A DNA stretch of 64,000 nt from Streptomonospora mangrovi (lineage in GTDB: Bacteria; Actinomycetota; Actinomycetes; Streptosporangiales; Streptosporangiaceae), in the NCBI RefSeq assembly GCF_027604915.1, contig NZ_JAJAQC010000017.1, positions 1 through 64,000 on the forward strand. Reading direction: 5' to 3'. The position numbers and the translations under genes are program-made. Shown piece by piece: positions 17,654 to 26,906 of the stretch; the first letter of the stretch is position 1, and each line of letters begins with the position of its first letter. Below the pieces are notes generated by a model, which saw only the letters and a list, made by a program, of their open reading frames with translations, was not told the DNA's origin and did no database searches.

Positions 17654-18074
17654 ACCCCAAGGGTAGCCGTTTCCCCGTGTACCACGGCCGGTTCGTCCAC
17701 AGCCGACCGCCCCCCGCCGCACGGCGTCCGCGCCGCTCCCGCGACGGCGGCGCCCGCCCCCTCACCTGCGGCGAGGCCACCGCTCCGCCCCCGCCGCCCC
17801 GCCGACCGCCCCGCGTCCGAAGGCCGGTATGCGGTCCGCCGAAATGCGGTTCCCCGCTTCCCTGGAAAATGGCCGACCGCAATTCCGCGAGTTCTGTGAG
17901 CTGAATCCCGCGTGTCGCTACCGGCGGCCCGCGCACCCGTGACCCAGAGCAATACATTCGCCACCGAACTGGACAAATTCCCATTCCACCGCGGCCGCGC
18001 CGCCCCCGCCGTCCGGCCGGTTTCGGGCGCTACCTCGTGTTCGCCGGGTCCGCTGGGCTACCCTTCTGCGCACC
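17654..18074. promoter_or_regulatory. divergent promoter region cysS / DUF2637-like gene
   Basis: These 421 bp have no gene. Each side ends in a TACCCT -10: 17660-17665 on the minus strand for cysS and 18059-18064 on the plus strand for the gene at 18075. The centre, about 17840-17990, is AT-richer than the surroundings (for example AATACATTC and ACAAATTCCC). No dyad or RNA gene is visible. Confidence 0.45.
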
Positions 18075-20126
18075 ATGGCCGGTACACCCTCCTCCAAAAG
18101 CCCAGGTGCACGCGATGCGGGCGGCCCACACGCGCCGTCCCGGTCCGGTCCGCGCCTCGCCCCCGTCGCCGTGGCGGCGCTGGGCGTCCTCGTGATCGCC
18201 GCCTGCGCCGTCCTGCTCTCCTACAACGGCATCTACCAGATCGCCGTGCAGGGCAACATCGACCGCCGCTACGCCCACCTCTACCCCGGCGCGTTCACCC
18301 TGCTGATGCTGATGGCGTTCTGGGGCAGCTACGTGCTGCGCACCGCCCGGCGCTCCCGGCGGCTGTGGGTCGACGCGCTCATCCTGCTGCTGATCGCCCT
18401 GGCCGCGGGCGCCAGCGCGCTGCGCGCCTACGGCATGGTGCTGCTGCCCGACGTCGCCGTGGTGGTGGCCGCCGTCGCGCCGTGGGTGGCGCTGCTCGCG
18501 GCCTTCCGCATCTTCCTCTCGGTCGTCATGCACGTGCGCGGCGAGGTCCCCGGCACCCGGCCCCGGTCCGCCCGCCGCCGCGGCGGCCCCGACCCCGAGG
18601 ACACCGAGCCGCCGGCCGAACCGGTCACCGCCCTCACCGAGCCCATCGCCCTGCCCGAGGAGGCCGCGCCCGCGCGGCGCCCCCGCCCGGCCGACGAGGC
18701 GCCCCGGCTGCTGCGCGACGACGACCCCACCCACCGCCTGGACTACCCCGGCCCGCCCGGCGACCCCGCGCCCGACCTCCCCGACCCCCGGTACGAGGGC
18801 CGGCCCGTGGGGGTCGACACCGGCGCCGCCGGCGGGCGCGAGGAGCTGTTCGACCGCGAGGGCGCCGACGACCACGGGCTGGCCGGGGTCGCCGCCGCGG
18901 CCCAGCCCGCGCCCCCGGCGGCCGGGCGCCTCCCCGAGGAGCGCGCGGCCCGCCCCGAGCCCGGCCCCGCCGGCACCGCTCCCCCGGCCGACCGCGCCGC
19001 GGCCGAGGACGCCGCCGACACGGCCCCGCTGTGGCCCGAGGCGCCCGAGCGCGCCCGCCCCGACTCCCCGCCGGCCGACGGCGCCGCCGCCCCTCCGGCC
19101 GACGGCGCCGAGCCCGCCGCCGCCTCCGGGGCCGTGCGGACCCACCCGCTGGCCCTGCGCCACGCGCGGCGCACCGAGGAGGAGCACGCGGACCGCCCGG
19201 ACGTCCCGGACCGCCCGGACGTCCCGGACCGGCCGTACCGCGACGAGGACGAGGACCCCGGGGACGCGGCGGCCGCCCAGGACAGCCCCGACGACACCGG
19301 TGCCGCTCCGGTCGGCGCCGGAACCGGCCCCGCCGCCTTCGCCGCGAGCGGCGCGGCGGCACCCGCGCGCGGGGGCGACGGCGCCGACGACTCCGCCCAC
19401 CCCGACGACGCCGACGACGTCTACGCGGCCTGGGGCGCGGTGCCGCGCACCCGCGCCGCCGACGACGACCGCGACCCGCCCGAGCCGGCGCGGCCCGGAC
19501 CTCCCGGCCCCCGCGACGGCCGTGCCGACGACACCGGCACCGCCGAGGACGGCGGCGAGGCCCGCGCGGGTGCGGCCGGCGGGCTGCCCAAGCGCACGCC
19601 CACCGGTGAGAACCCCATCAAGCGGGCGGCCGAGGCGCCGCCGACCGCTCCCGAGGCCCGCCGCGACGGCCGCGCGGACCGCGCCGAGGACCCCGGCGCC
19701 GCCGAGGGCGGTATCGACGGCACCACCGGCGCCGGCGGCCCCGCCGACGCCCTCGGCGAGGACGGGTTCGTGGACGACCTGCCGCCGGGTGATCCGACCA
19801 ATGACGAGGGCGAGCCGCTGCCGGCCGCCGCCGAGGCCGCCCCCGGAGAGCCCGAGCCCGGACCCGCACCCGCGCCGCCCTCCGACGACGAGGAGCCCGG
19901 GGCCGAGGAGCCCGGGGCCGAGGAGCCCGAGCGGGCCGAGGCCGCCGAGCCCGGACCGCCGGCACCCCCGGAGGGCCCGGCGCACCCGGCGGCGCCGCCC
20001 ATCGAGAAGCGCCCGATGGTCCTCAAGCCCCGGCGCTCGCCCCGGCGGCAGGGGACCTCGCCGTTCCCGCCGGAGCCGCCCTCCAACCGGGTGCGCAGCC
20101 AGCCCACACCCCCCGACGAGGACTGA
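18075..20126 (+). CDS. DUF2637-like membrane protein with long acidic tail
   Basis: The protein has 683 residues. Residues about 28-155 hold four membrane helices (LAPVAVAALGVLVIAACAVL, YPGAFTLLMLMAFWGSYVL, VDALILLLIALAAGASALRA, VAVVVAAVAPWVALLAAFRI), the layout of the DUF2637/SpdA-like family. About 165-683 is an intrinsically disordered Asp/Glu/Ala/Pro-rich tail with short tandem repeats (RPDVPDRPDVPD near 376; three copies of EEPGAEEP near 600) and a basic end. In the family the helices are known from plasmid-spread proteins and from chromosomal genes; function unclear. The ATG at 18075 follows TACCCT by 10 bp, so it is likely near-leaderless. Confidence 0.6.
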   Translation: MAGTPSSKSPGARDAGGPHAPSRSGPRLAPVAVAALGVLVIAACAVLLSYNGIYQIAVQGNIDRRYAHLYPGAFTLLMLMAFWGSYVLRTARRSRRLWVDALILLLIALAAGASALRAYGMVLLPDVAVVVAAVAPWVALLAAFRIFLSVVMHVRGEVPGTRPRSARRRGGPDPEDTEPPAEPVTALTEPIALPEEAAPARRPRPADEAPRLLRDDDPTHRLDYPGPPGDPAPDLPDPRYEGRPVGVDTGAAGGREELFDREGADDHGLAGVAAAAQPAPPAAGRLPEERAARPEPGPAGTAPPADRAAAEDAADTAPLWPEAPERARPDSPPADGAAAPPADGAEPAAASGAVRTHPLALRHARRTEEEHADRPDVPDRPDVPDRPYRDEDEDPGDAAAAQDSPDDTGAAPVGAGTGPAAFAASGAAAPARGGDGADDSAHPDDADDVYAAWGAVPRTRAADDDRDPPEPARPGPPGPRDGRADDTGTAEDGGEARAGAAGGLPKRTPTGENPIKRAAEAPPTAPEARRDGRADRAEDPGAAEGGIDGTTGAGGPADALGEDGFVDDLPPGDPTNDEGEPLPAAAEAAPGEPEPGPAPAPPSDDEEPGAEEPGAEEPERAEAAEPGPPAPPEGPAHPAAPPIEKRPMVLKPRRSPRRQGTSPFPPEPPSNRVRSQPTPPDED

Positions 20127-20181
20127 GCGCCCTGCTGCGGCTCAGCGGGGCCGCCCGGCCCCCGGAACCGCACAGCGCAGC

Positions 20182-20226
20182 GCGAAGCGCCCTGCCGGTC
20201 CCTCACGGGCGGGCAGGGCGCTTCGC
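20182..20226. terminator. bidirectional terminator between convergent genes
   Basis: A perfect 15-bp stem (GCGAAGCGCCCTGCC at 20182-20196 with 20212-20226) and 15-nt loop lie between the stops of the gene ending at 20126 and ispF ending at 20300. There is no T-run, as is common at this GC content. It can serve both convergent transcripts. Confidence 0.75.
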
Positions 20227-20299
20227 GTGTCGGCGGGTGGACCCGGCCTGGTCGGCGGCGGTCTGTGCGTGTGAGCCGCCGCCCCGCGCCTCCCGGCGG

Positions 20300-20782
20300 C
20301 TAGTCGCCGCCCGGCACGCACAGGGCCGTGGCGATCGCGGCGATCCCCTCGCCCCGGCCGGTCAGCCCCAGGCCGTCGGTGGTGGTGGCCGACACGGTCA
20401 CCGGCGCGCCCGCGGCCGCCGACAGCACCTTCTCGGCCTCGGCGCGCCGGGGCGCGAACTTCGGCCGGTTGCCGACGACCTGCACCGCGACGTTGCCGAT
20501 CTCGAAGCCGGCCGCCCGCACCCGCGCCGCCGCCTCGGTGAGCAGCGCGACACCCGACGCGCCCTTCCAGCGGGGGTCGTCGGTGCCGAACTGCGCGCCG
20601 AGGTCGCCCAGCCCGCAGGCGGAGAACAGCGCGTCGCAGGCGGCGTGGGCGGCGACGTCGCCGTCGGAGTGCCCGCTCACACCGTCCTCGCCCGGCCATT
20701 CCAAACCGGCCAGGAAAAGAGTTCTTCCGGACATGAAAGGGTGGACGTCGGTCCCGACGCCCACCCTCGGCATTTTCACCAT
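20300..20782 (-). CDS. ispF: 2-C-methyl-D-erythritol 2,4-cyclodiphosphate synthase
   Basis: The 160-residue enzyme belongs to the MEP isoprenoid pathway. It converts CDP-methylerythritol 2-phosphate to the cyclodiphosphate with release of CMP. Metal ligands and signature are visible: [10 protein letters not shown] (Asp and His), [16 protein letters not shown] (His), [16 protein letters not shown], and the C-terminal [19 protein letters not shown]. The length is typical. ATG 20782 or 20773 are both possible. It lies 28 bp after carD and is probably co-transcribed. The usual partner ispD is not in the window. Confidence 0.95.
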   Translation of the reverse strand: MVKMPRVGVGTDVHPFMSGRTLFLAGLEWPGEDGVSGHSDGDVAAHAACDALFSACGLGDLGAQFGTDDPRWKGASGVALLTEAAARVRAAGFEIGNVAVQVVGNRPKFAPRRAEAEKVLSAAAGAPVTVSATTTDGLGLTGRGEGIAAIATALCVPGGD

Positions 20783-20810
20783 CAAATGAATTGTTCTGCG
20801 TCGCTGAATA

Positions 20811-21293
20811 TCAGTTCGTGAGAACTTCGTCGAGAAGTGCCTCGGCCTTGTCCTCGTTCGTCTTCTCGGCGAGGGCGAGCTCACTTACCAGAATCTGCCG
20901 CGCCTTGGCCAGCATGCGCTTCTCGCCGGCCGAGAGCCCGCGCTCCTTGTCGCGGCGCCAGAGGTCGCGGACGACCTCGGCCACCTTGTTCACGTCGCCG
21001 GAGGCGAGCTTCTCCAGGTTCGCCTTGTAGCGCCGCGACCAGTTCGTGGGCTCCTCGGTGTGCGGCGCCCGCAGCACCTCGAAGACGCGGTCGAGGCCAT
21101 CCTGCCCGACCACGTCACGAACGCCGACATCCTGGGCGTTGTCCGCCGGTACGCGTACTGTGAGATCACCCTTGTCGACCCTCAGAACGAGGTAGGTCTT
21201 ATCCTGGCCCTTTATGGTGCGAGTCTCGATCGCCTCAATGCGGGCAGCCCCATGGTGGGGATAGACAACGGTGTCGCCGACCTTGAAAGTCAT
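20811..21293 (-). CDS. carD: CarD family transcriptional regulator
   Basis: The 160-residue RNA-polymerase-binding protein stabilises open complexes at rRNA and housekeeping promoters. The N-terminal Tudor-like RNAP-interaction domain is [19 protein letters not shown]. The C-terminal helical DNA-binding domain carries the [13 protein letters not shown] box, with the tryptophan that inserts at the -10 upstream edge. It is followed by ispF, the order also found in mycobacteria and streptomycetes. Confidence 0.97.
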   Translation of the reverse strand: MTFKVGDTVVYPHHGAARIEAIETRTIKGQDKTYLVLRVDKGDLTVRVPADNAQDVGVRDVVGQDGLDRVFEVLRAPHTEEPTNWSRRYKANLEKLASGDVNKVAEVVRDLWRRDKERGLSAGEKRMLAKARQILVSELALAEKTNEDKAEALLDEVLTN

Positions 21294-21716
21294 GTGACAA
21301 GTACCCCTTCCGCTACCACCAGGATACCACGAATCTGTGACTTAACGTACCTATTCGGTTTACGTACGCGCAGGTCAATGCCGCTTTCGGGGTCTTGACA
21401 AAGCTCACCCGAGGTGCTTCGGACCTGGTGGAATACGCTCCGGCCGCCCTGGCGCGCGGGGCGCTCCCGGCACCGCCGGCCAGGCTCCGCGGCCGCCCGG
21501 CGAGCACGCAGGGTGAAGGTGAAGACCTCCCCCCATGATCTCACCACCGCGCGGTGGCCCGACCTTTGCCCCCTCGCTCCGCGCGCCGCGCCCCCAACGA
21601 CCGCGCCGCGGCGCCCCGGGGGTATTGGCACCCCGGGCCGCGGGGCGCCCCGCACGCTGTTTGCGGGCCCGGGGGGGGGGGCGGCGCGCCGTCTCGCGGA
21701 TCGGATGGGGGCGGGG
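21294..21716. promoter_or_regulatory. carD upstream region
   Basis: This 423-bp stretch has no gene. Minus-strand TATCCT (21321-21326) is a good -10 for carD with about 20 nt of leader and a GGAAGGGG ribosome site. No convincing -35 is seen. Further right the sequence becomes very GC-rich with a G-run near 21670-21682. Nothing else is recognised. Confidence 0.45.
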
Positions 21717-22379
21717 TCAGTTCTCGGTTTCCATGTCCTTGGGCCGCTGGCCGGTCACCATGTAGACCAGGTTGTCGGCGACGTGCACGGCGTGGTCACC
21801 GAACCGCTCGTAGAACCGCCCGGCCAGGGTGACGTCCATGGTGGCCTCCACGCCGTGGCTCCACCCCGGGTCCAGGATCCGGGTGAGCAGCCGGCGGCGC
21901 AGCCGGTCCATGCGGTCGTCGTCCTTGTCCAGCTCCAGCGCGGTGTCGGCGTCGCGCTGGGCCACGACCTCTCCGGCCTTGATGACGAGCAGCTCGGCCT
22001 GGTGGCCCATCTCCAGCACCGTGGAGCGCAGCTCCGCGGGGATCGCGGAGTCGGGGTGGCGGCGGCGCGCGATCTTGGCGATGTGCACCGCGTGGTCGCC
22101 CATCCGCTCCAGGTCGCCCGACATGTGCAGCGCCGTGATGATGACCCGCAGGTCCGAGGCGACCGGCTGCTGGCGCGCCATCAGGTCGAAGGCGCTGGCC
22201 TCGATCTCCTCGTCGAGCCGGTTCAGCTCCACGTCGCCGGAGATCACCTCCTGCGCGGCGTTGAGGTCCGCGTCGAGCAGCGCCGTGGTGGCGCGTGCGA
22301 TGGCGTGCCGGGCAAGCCGCGTCATCTCGACGAGGCGCTCACCGAGGGCGTCAAGCTCCTCATGATACGTATCGCGCAT
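21717..22379 (-). CDS. phoU: phosphate signalling protein PhoU
   Basis: The 220-residue protein is made of two PhoU repeats, each a three-helix bundle with metal-binding E/DxxxD motifs: ALHMSGDLERMGDHAVHIAKIA in repeat one and YERFGDHAVHVADNLVYM in repeat two. PhoU links the Pst phosphate transporter to the sensor kinase and normally represses the response at high phosphate. It is divergent from senX3, which fits its function; the pst genes are not in the window. Confidence 0.96.
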   Translation of the reverse strand: MRDTYHEELDALGERLVEMTRLARHAIARATTALLDADLNAAQEVISGDVELNRLDEEIEASAFDLMARQQPVASDLRVIITALHMSGDLERMGDHAVHIAKIARRRHPDSAIPAELRSTVLEMGHQAELLVIKAGEVVAQRDADTALELDKDDDRMDRLRRRLLTRILDPGWSHGVEATMDVTLAGRFYERFGDHAVHVADNLVYMVTGQRPKDMETEN

Positions 22380-22502
22380 GGTTCACATCGTCCCAGGTCG
22401 TAGCTGAATCATTTCGGAATCATCGGTGAATAGTGCCGAAACCTCGGTTGTAACCCGTGGTCAGAAGGGTAAAGCAGGCCAGCCGCCGCTTACGATCGGA
22501 CT
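22380..22502. promoter_or_regulatory. phoU / senX3 divergent promoter region
   Basis: TACGAT at 22491-22496 ends 6 bp before the GTG of senX3, giving a leaderless promoter. One GTTCACATCG (22381-22390) resembles a half of an actinobacterial PHO box but no second in-phase 11-bp unit follows, so I do not call a PHO box. Confidence 0.45.
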
Positions 22503-23681
22503 GTGCAAGGAGAACTGCTCGCCGCTATAGCGGGACTCGTCGGCCTCGTGACAGGCGTCGCGGCGGGTCTGGCGTTCCGCATCAGCGAGTCGGGCGGCCC
22601 TCGCCCCCACGAGCCGCAGCGCCGGACCGAACTGCCCGCCGGCATCGCCGAGGTGCTCGCCGCGCTGCCCTCCTCGGCGGTCGTCCTCGACTCCGCCGAC
22701 CGGGTGCTGCGCGCCAGCTCCGCCGCCCGCGCCTACGGCATCGTGCGCGGCGACGAACTCGTCATCAGCGACCTGCTGGCCCTGGCCCGCCAGGTGCGCC
22801 GCGACGGCGTGATCCGCGAGACCGAGATCGAGGTCGCCGTCCACAAGTTCGGCCCCGACTCCACCTCCTTCGCGGTGCGCGTGGCCCCCCTGGGCGGCAC
22901 CGGGCTGGTGCTGGTGCTGGCCGAGGACCAGACCGAGCGCCGCCGCGTCGAGGCCGTGCGCCGCGACTTCGTCGCCAACATCAGCCACGAGCTCAAAACC
23001 CCGGTCGGCGCGCTGTCGCTGCTGGCCGAGACCGTGGCCGACGCCAGCGACGACCCCGAGGCGGTGCGCCGCTTCACCGGCCGCATGCAGCAGGAGGCCG
23101 CCCGGCTGACCAGCGTCATCCAGGACCTCATCACCCTGTCGCGCATCCAGGGCGCCGAGCCGATGGCCGAACCCGACCGCATCTCCGTCGAGAGCGTCGT
23201 CGACGAGGCGCTGGACGCCGTGCGCATGGCCGCCGACTCCAAGGAGATCGAGCTGGTGGCCAGCGGCACCGAGGACGCCACCGTGCTGGGCGACGAAGGG
23301 CTGCTGGTGACCGCCATGCGCAACCTGGTGGCCAACGCCGTGGCCTACAGCCCCGAGCGCACCCGGGTCTCGGTCACCGCCGAGGCGGTCGACGACATGG
23401 TCGAGATCAGCGTCGCCGACCAGGGGATCGGCATCCCCGCCCAGGACCTGGAACGCATCTTCGAGCGGTTCTACCGTGTGGACGCCGCTCGGAGCCGGGC
23501 CACCGGAGGCACCGGCCTCGGCCTGGCGATCGTCAAGCACATCATGACCCACCACCGCGGGGAAGTGACCGTGTGGAGCAAGGAGGGATCGGGGTCGACG
23601 TTCACCTTGCGTCTGCCCCGCGCCCAGACCCGGGAGCCGCTCAGCCCCGGTGAGAACACCAATCAGGAGGCAGCACAGTGA
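22503..23681 (+). CDS. senX3: phosphate-regulon sensor histidine kinase SenX3/PhoR
   Basis: The 392-residue membrane kinase has an N-terminal membrane helix (about 3-26), a PAS-like sensor at about 48-145, and HisKA with the phospho-acceptor H-box FVANISHELKTPVGAL at about 157-172. The ATP-binding HATPase domain shows the N-box (NLVANAVAYSP), the G1 box (DQGIGIP), the F box (IFERFYRVD) and the G2 box (GGTGLGLAIVKHI). It phosphorylates RegX3/PhoP under phosphate limitation. Start GTG 22503 is leaderless-type. The stop overlaps the regX3 start (GTGA), so translation is coupled. Confidence 0.95.
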   Translation: MQGELLAAIAGLVGLVTGVAAGLAFRISESGGPRPHEPQRRTELPAGIAEVLAALPSSAVVLDSADRVLRASSAARAYGIVRGDELVISDLLALARQVRRDGVIRETEIEVAVHKFGPDSTSFAVRVAPLGGTGLVLVLAEDQTERRRVEAVRRDFVANISHELKTPVGALSLLAETVADASDDPEAVRRFTGRMQQEAARLTSVIQDLITLSRIQGAEPMAEPDRISVESVVDEALDAVRMAADSKEIELVASGTEDATVLGDEGLLVTAMRNLVANAVAYSPERTRVSVTAEAVDDMVEISVADQGIGIPAQDLERIFERFYRVDAARSRATGGTGLGLAIVKHIMTHHRGEVTVWSKEGSGSTFTLRLPRAQTREPLSPGENTNQEAAQ

Positions 23682-24370
23682 CGCGTGTACTCGTCGTTGA
23701 GGACGAGGAATCCTACAGCGATGCCCTCTCGTACATGCTGCGCAAGGAAGGGTTCGAGGTCGCGGTCGCACCGACCGGAACGGTGGCGTTGGAGACGTTC
23801 GACCGCACCGGGGCCGACCTGGTGCTGCTCGATCTGATGCTGCCCGGCCTGCCCGGCACCGAGGTGTGCCGGACCCTGCGGCAGAAGTCCAACGTCCCGG
23901 TCATCATGCTCACCGCCAAGGACTCCGAGATCGACAAGGTCGTCGGTCTGGAACTGGGCGCCGACGACTACGTCACCAAGCCGTTCTCCTCCCGCGAACT
24001 CGTGGCCCGCATCCGCGCGGTGCTGCGCCGCCGCGGCGAGGACGAGGCGCTGCTGCCCACCGCCCTGGAGGCCGGCCCCGTCCGCATGGACGTGGAGCGG
24101 CACGTGGTCACGGTGCGCGGCGAGAACATCCAGTTGCCGCTCAAGGAGTTCGAGCTGCTGGAGGTCCTGCTGCGCAACGCCGGCCGGGTGCTGACCCGCA
24201 TGCAGCTCATCGACCGCGTGTGGGGCGCCGACTACGTGGGCGACACCAAGACCCTCGACGTCCACGTCAAGCGGCTGCGCGCCAAGATCGAGACCGACCC
24301 CGGCAACCCCGAGTTCATCGTCACGGTGCGCGGCCTGGGCTACAAGTTCGAGCCGGTGGCCGCGGAGTAG
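23678..24370 (+). CDS. regX3: response regulator RegX3/PhoP (OmpR family)
   Basis: The 230-residue regulator has an N-terminal receiver domain: VVEDEESY acid pocket, phospho-Asp in LVLLDLMLPGLPG near residue 52, T in IMLTAKD, and K in YVTKPFSSRE. The C-terminal winged helix is of OmpR type (LPLKEFELLEVLLRNAG, DVHVKRLRAKIE, VRGLGYKFEP). It activates phosphate-starvation genes by binding PHO boxes. It starts at GTG 23678 inside the senX3 stop. Confidence 0.96.
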   Translation: MTRVLVVEDEESYSDALSYMLRKEGFEVAVAPTGTVALETFDRTGADLVLLDLMLPGLPGTEVCRTLRQKSNVPVIMLTAKDSEIDKVVGLELGADDYVTKPFSSRELVARIRAVLRRRGEDEALLPTALEAGPVRMDVERHVVTVRGENIQLPLKEFELLEVLLRNAGRVLTRMQLIDRVWGADYVGDTKTLDVHVKRLRAKIETDPGNPEFIVTVRGLGYKFEPVAAE

Positions 24371-24483
24371 CCCCCGCGCCCGCGACGGCGCCCCACCAGC
24401 GCGCACCGGCCCTCACCGGCGCGCACCCACCGCCCGGCCCGGTGCCGGGTACACCCAGCGGCAGCGTCGCCGCCGGCCGCCGT

Positions 24484-24909
24484 TCACACCTCGACGACGA
24501 CGGTGAACGGCCCCTCGTTCGTCAGCGCAACCGACATCATCGCGCCGAACTCCCCCGTCTCGACGTGGGCTCCCAGGTCGCGCAGCTCAGTGACAACGGC
24601 GTCGACCAGCGGCTCGGCCACGGGACCGGGGGCCGCCGCCTGCCAGGTGGGCCGGCGGCCCTTCCGGGCGTCCCCGTACAGCGTGAACTGGCTGACCACC
24701 AGCACCGGCGCGCCGGCGTCGGAGCACGACCGCTCGCCCTCCAGGATCCGCAGGCCCCAGATCTTGGCCGCCATGCGGCGCGCCTCGGCGGCGGTGTCGG
24801 TGTGGGTCACCCCCACCAGGGCCAGCAGGCCCGGGCCGGTGATCTCGCCGGTGACGGCGCCCGCCACCGTGACCCGGGCGTGCGACACCCGTTGCAGGAC
24901 CGCCCGCAT
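24484..24909 (-). CDS. dtd: D-aminoacyl-tRNA deacylase
   Basis: The 141-residue Dtd removes D-amino acids from mischarged tRNAs. Recognisable are [15 protein letters not shown] at the N-terminus, the conserved [15 protein letters not shown] motif, and the Gly-cisPro-like pair of the active site as [13 protein letters not shown] at the C-terminus. Its length is the family norm. It converges with regX3, separated by 113 bp of GC-rich sequence, and is followed by the DUF2207 gene upstream on the same strand. Confidence 0.95.
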   Translation of the reverse strand: MRAVLQRVSHARVTVAGAVTGEITGPGLLALVGVTHTDTAAEARRMAAKIWGLRILEGERSCSDAGAPVLVVSQFTLYGDARKGRRPTWQAAAPGPVAEPLVDAVVTELRDLGAHVETGEFGAMMSVALTNEGPFTVVVEV

Positions 24910-24970
24910 GCGGATCCCCCTTCCAGGACGGCGGCGGCGCCGGGCCGCCGGGTGTGCCGCGCGCGGCGCC

Positions 24971-26749
24971 TCAGCGCAGCGTGCGGAACTGGCGCGTGTT
25001 GGAGATGACCCCGGTCAGGGTCAGCGCGAAGGACCGGATGGAGTCGGCGAAGTCCTGGAGCTGCCAGTCGTCGGGGCCGACGTACCACGGCAGCCCGTCG
25101 GCGGGGTCCTCGCTGGTGGCCGAGGCCAGGATCGCCGCCCACCGGTCGACGTTGTCGAAGATGATCGCGTAGGGCAGGTAGCGCGAGAACAGCGCCACGC
25201 GGTGGCGGGGCGGCACGTCCTCGGCCTCGGCGCTGAGCAGGTAGTCGCGGAAGCCCAGGGTGTGGGCGAACACCACGCTGCCCTGCCGGGTCTTGGCCGG
25301 CATGAACTGGGCGCCCACCGTCACCGCGGCGCCGGCGATCACCACGGCCAGCCCGGTGAACGCCGCCTGGGTGAACACCGCCAGCAGCACGGTCAGCGCC
25401 ACCCCCACCACCGTGATGGCGATGCCCACGGTGGCCCACCGGTTGCGCTCCACGTTGGGCCGGTTGGCGAACCACTTCAGCCGCACCATGTCGCGGTACA
25501 GCTCGTCGCGGACCTCCGACAGCCGCGCCGGGAACTCGCTGCGGCCCAGCTCCGACAGCTTGACCTGGTGCCACTGGTGGAACAGCGCGTCCAGCAGCAT
25601 CCGCTCATAGGGCAGCAGGTCGTCGTCCACGGGGCCGGGCCGCTTGTCCAGCCGCCAGTCGGTCGCCGAGTACTGGGCGTGGGGCAGTTCGCGGATGGTG
25701 AGGTGGCCGCGCACCGCCAGGTCCACCACGGTGGCGGTGATGTCGACCACGTCGGCCTGCTCGTCGATGAGCGTGCCGATCTGGCCGGGGTGGACGTTGT
25801 CGGGCGGGCGGAACCGCACCGCGTCGGGCTCGCCGCTGCCGCCGCCGTCGGCGGCCACCGGCGCCCGCCCGGCCGCCGCCTCGCTGCGCAGGGCGCGCTC
25901 GTCGCGCCCGCGGATGCGGATCAGCGCGACGAGCCCGCCCACCGGCACCAGCAGCAGCAGCCCGAAGACGGTGGCGGTGGCCGGGGTGATGGCGAACGCC
26001 GACTGGAGGGTCCAGTTGCGCGCCAGGATCGCCTCGCCGCCGATCGAGCCGGCCGGGTAGCCCACCACGATGTAGAGGGAGTCGCCCGGCTCCATGTCGG
26101 TCTGGAGGAACCGCGCCAGCAGCGCCTGGTGGCCGCCCATGTCGGAGGAGGTGCAGTAGATGGAGCTGCGCGGGGCGCCGGCGGTGCACGACAGCGCGCT
26201 GGGCGGCACGGCGGCGTCCACCACCACCGTGGTCTCGGCGACGGGCGCGCTGTAACCGCCCACGGCGGTCCACTCCAGCTCGGTGCCGGTGCCCACCGGG
26301 TCCACGGCGCCGCGCACGGTGTAGCGCAGCACCACCTCCGAGCGGCCCTCGGTGTCCATGCGCAGGTCCAGGGTGCCGTCGCGCTCGGCGCGCTCCACCT
26401 CGACCGCGCCGCCGGAGACGTCCACGGCTGAGACGTCGCTCACCTCGAACAGGCGGTCGTGGTCGGCGTCGTAGGGCTCGCGCACCACCAGCGTGCGCAC
26501 GAACTCCTCGGGCACCTCGGCGCCGAAGGAGATGGCCTCCTCGGCGTGCAGGACGCCGTTCTCGCCCAGTTCCAGTCGGATGGCGTTGCTGGTCTGGCGG
26601 CGCTCGTCGTCACCGGGCAGCGCCGCGGGCAGCGACTCCGCGGGGGAGGGCTCGGCGGGGGCGGCCGGCTCGGCCAGCGCCGGGCCGGAGGCGGACACGG
26701 CCAGCACGACGGCCGCGGCCGCCGCACGCGCAAGTCCTGTCCCGCCCAT
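24971..26749 (-). CDS. DUF2207 domain membrane protein
   Basis: The 592-residue protein has a signal peptide (about 1-27), an extracellular beta-rich DUF2207 domain (about 55-240; for example [17 protein letters not shown]), a membrane helix near 270-290 ([20 protein letters not shown]), and a cytoplasmic part with two further helices at about 445-490. The family is widespread and functionally unknown. The ATG at 26749 is preceded by minus-strand TAGGCT (26758-26763) 8 bp away, so a leaderless transcript is likely. It diverges from the zinc protease genes. Confidence 0.85.
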   Translation of the reverse strand: MGGTGLARAAAAAVVLAVSASGPALAEPAAPAEPSPAESLPAALPGDDERRQTSNAIRLELGENGVLHAEEAISFGAEVPEEFVRTLVVREPYDADHDRLFEVSDVSAVDVSGGAVEVERAERDGTLDLRMDTEGRSEVVLRYTVRGAVDPVGTGTELEWTAVGGYSAPVAETTVVVDAAVPPSALSCTAGAPRSSIYCTSSDMGGHQALLARFLQTDMEPGDSLYIVVGYPAGSIGGEAILARNWTLQSAFAITPATATVFGLLLLVPVGGLVALIRIRGRDERALRSEAAAGRAPVAADGGGSGEPDAVRFRPPDNVHPGQIGTLIDEQADVVDITATVVDLAVRGHLTIRELPHAQYSATDWRLDKRPGPVDDDLLPYERMLLDALFHQWHQVKLSELGRSEFPARLSEVRDELYRDMVRLKWFANRPNVERNRWATVGIAITVVGVALTVLLAVFTQAAFTGLAVVIAGAAVTVGAQFMPAKTRQGSVVFAHTLGFRDYLLSAEAEDVPPRHRVALFSRYLPYAIIFDNVDRWAAILASATSEDPADGLPWYVGPDDWQLQDFADSIRSFALTLTGVISNTRQFRTLR

Positions 26750-26906
26750 GTCGTGAGAGCCTATCGGTCGACGTCGGGCGGCCGGTACGCGAGCGCCGCC
26801 GCCGACGCGGCACCCGAACTTGTCGCCGCCTACCGCCATAATCGGTGTGGTGCGGTCGCGCTGCCGCACACACGGACGTATACCGAACGGGGAGGGGGAC
26901 CAGCGC

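Noticed and set aside
22380-22440. PHO box between phoU and senX3
   Set aside because: Only one GTTCAC-type unit and one inverted near-unit are present, not the in-phase 11-bp direct repeats.
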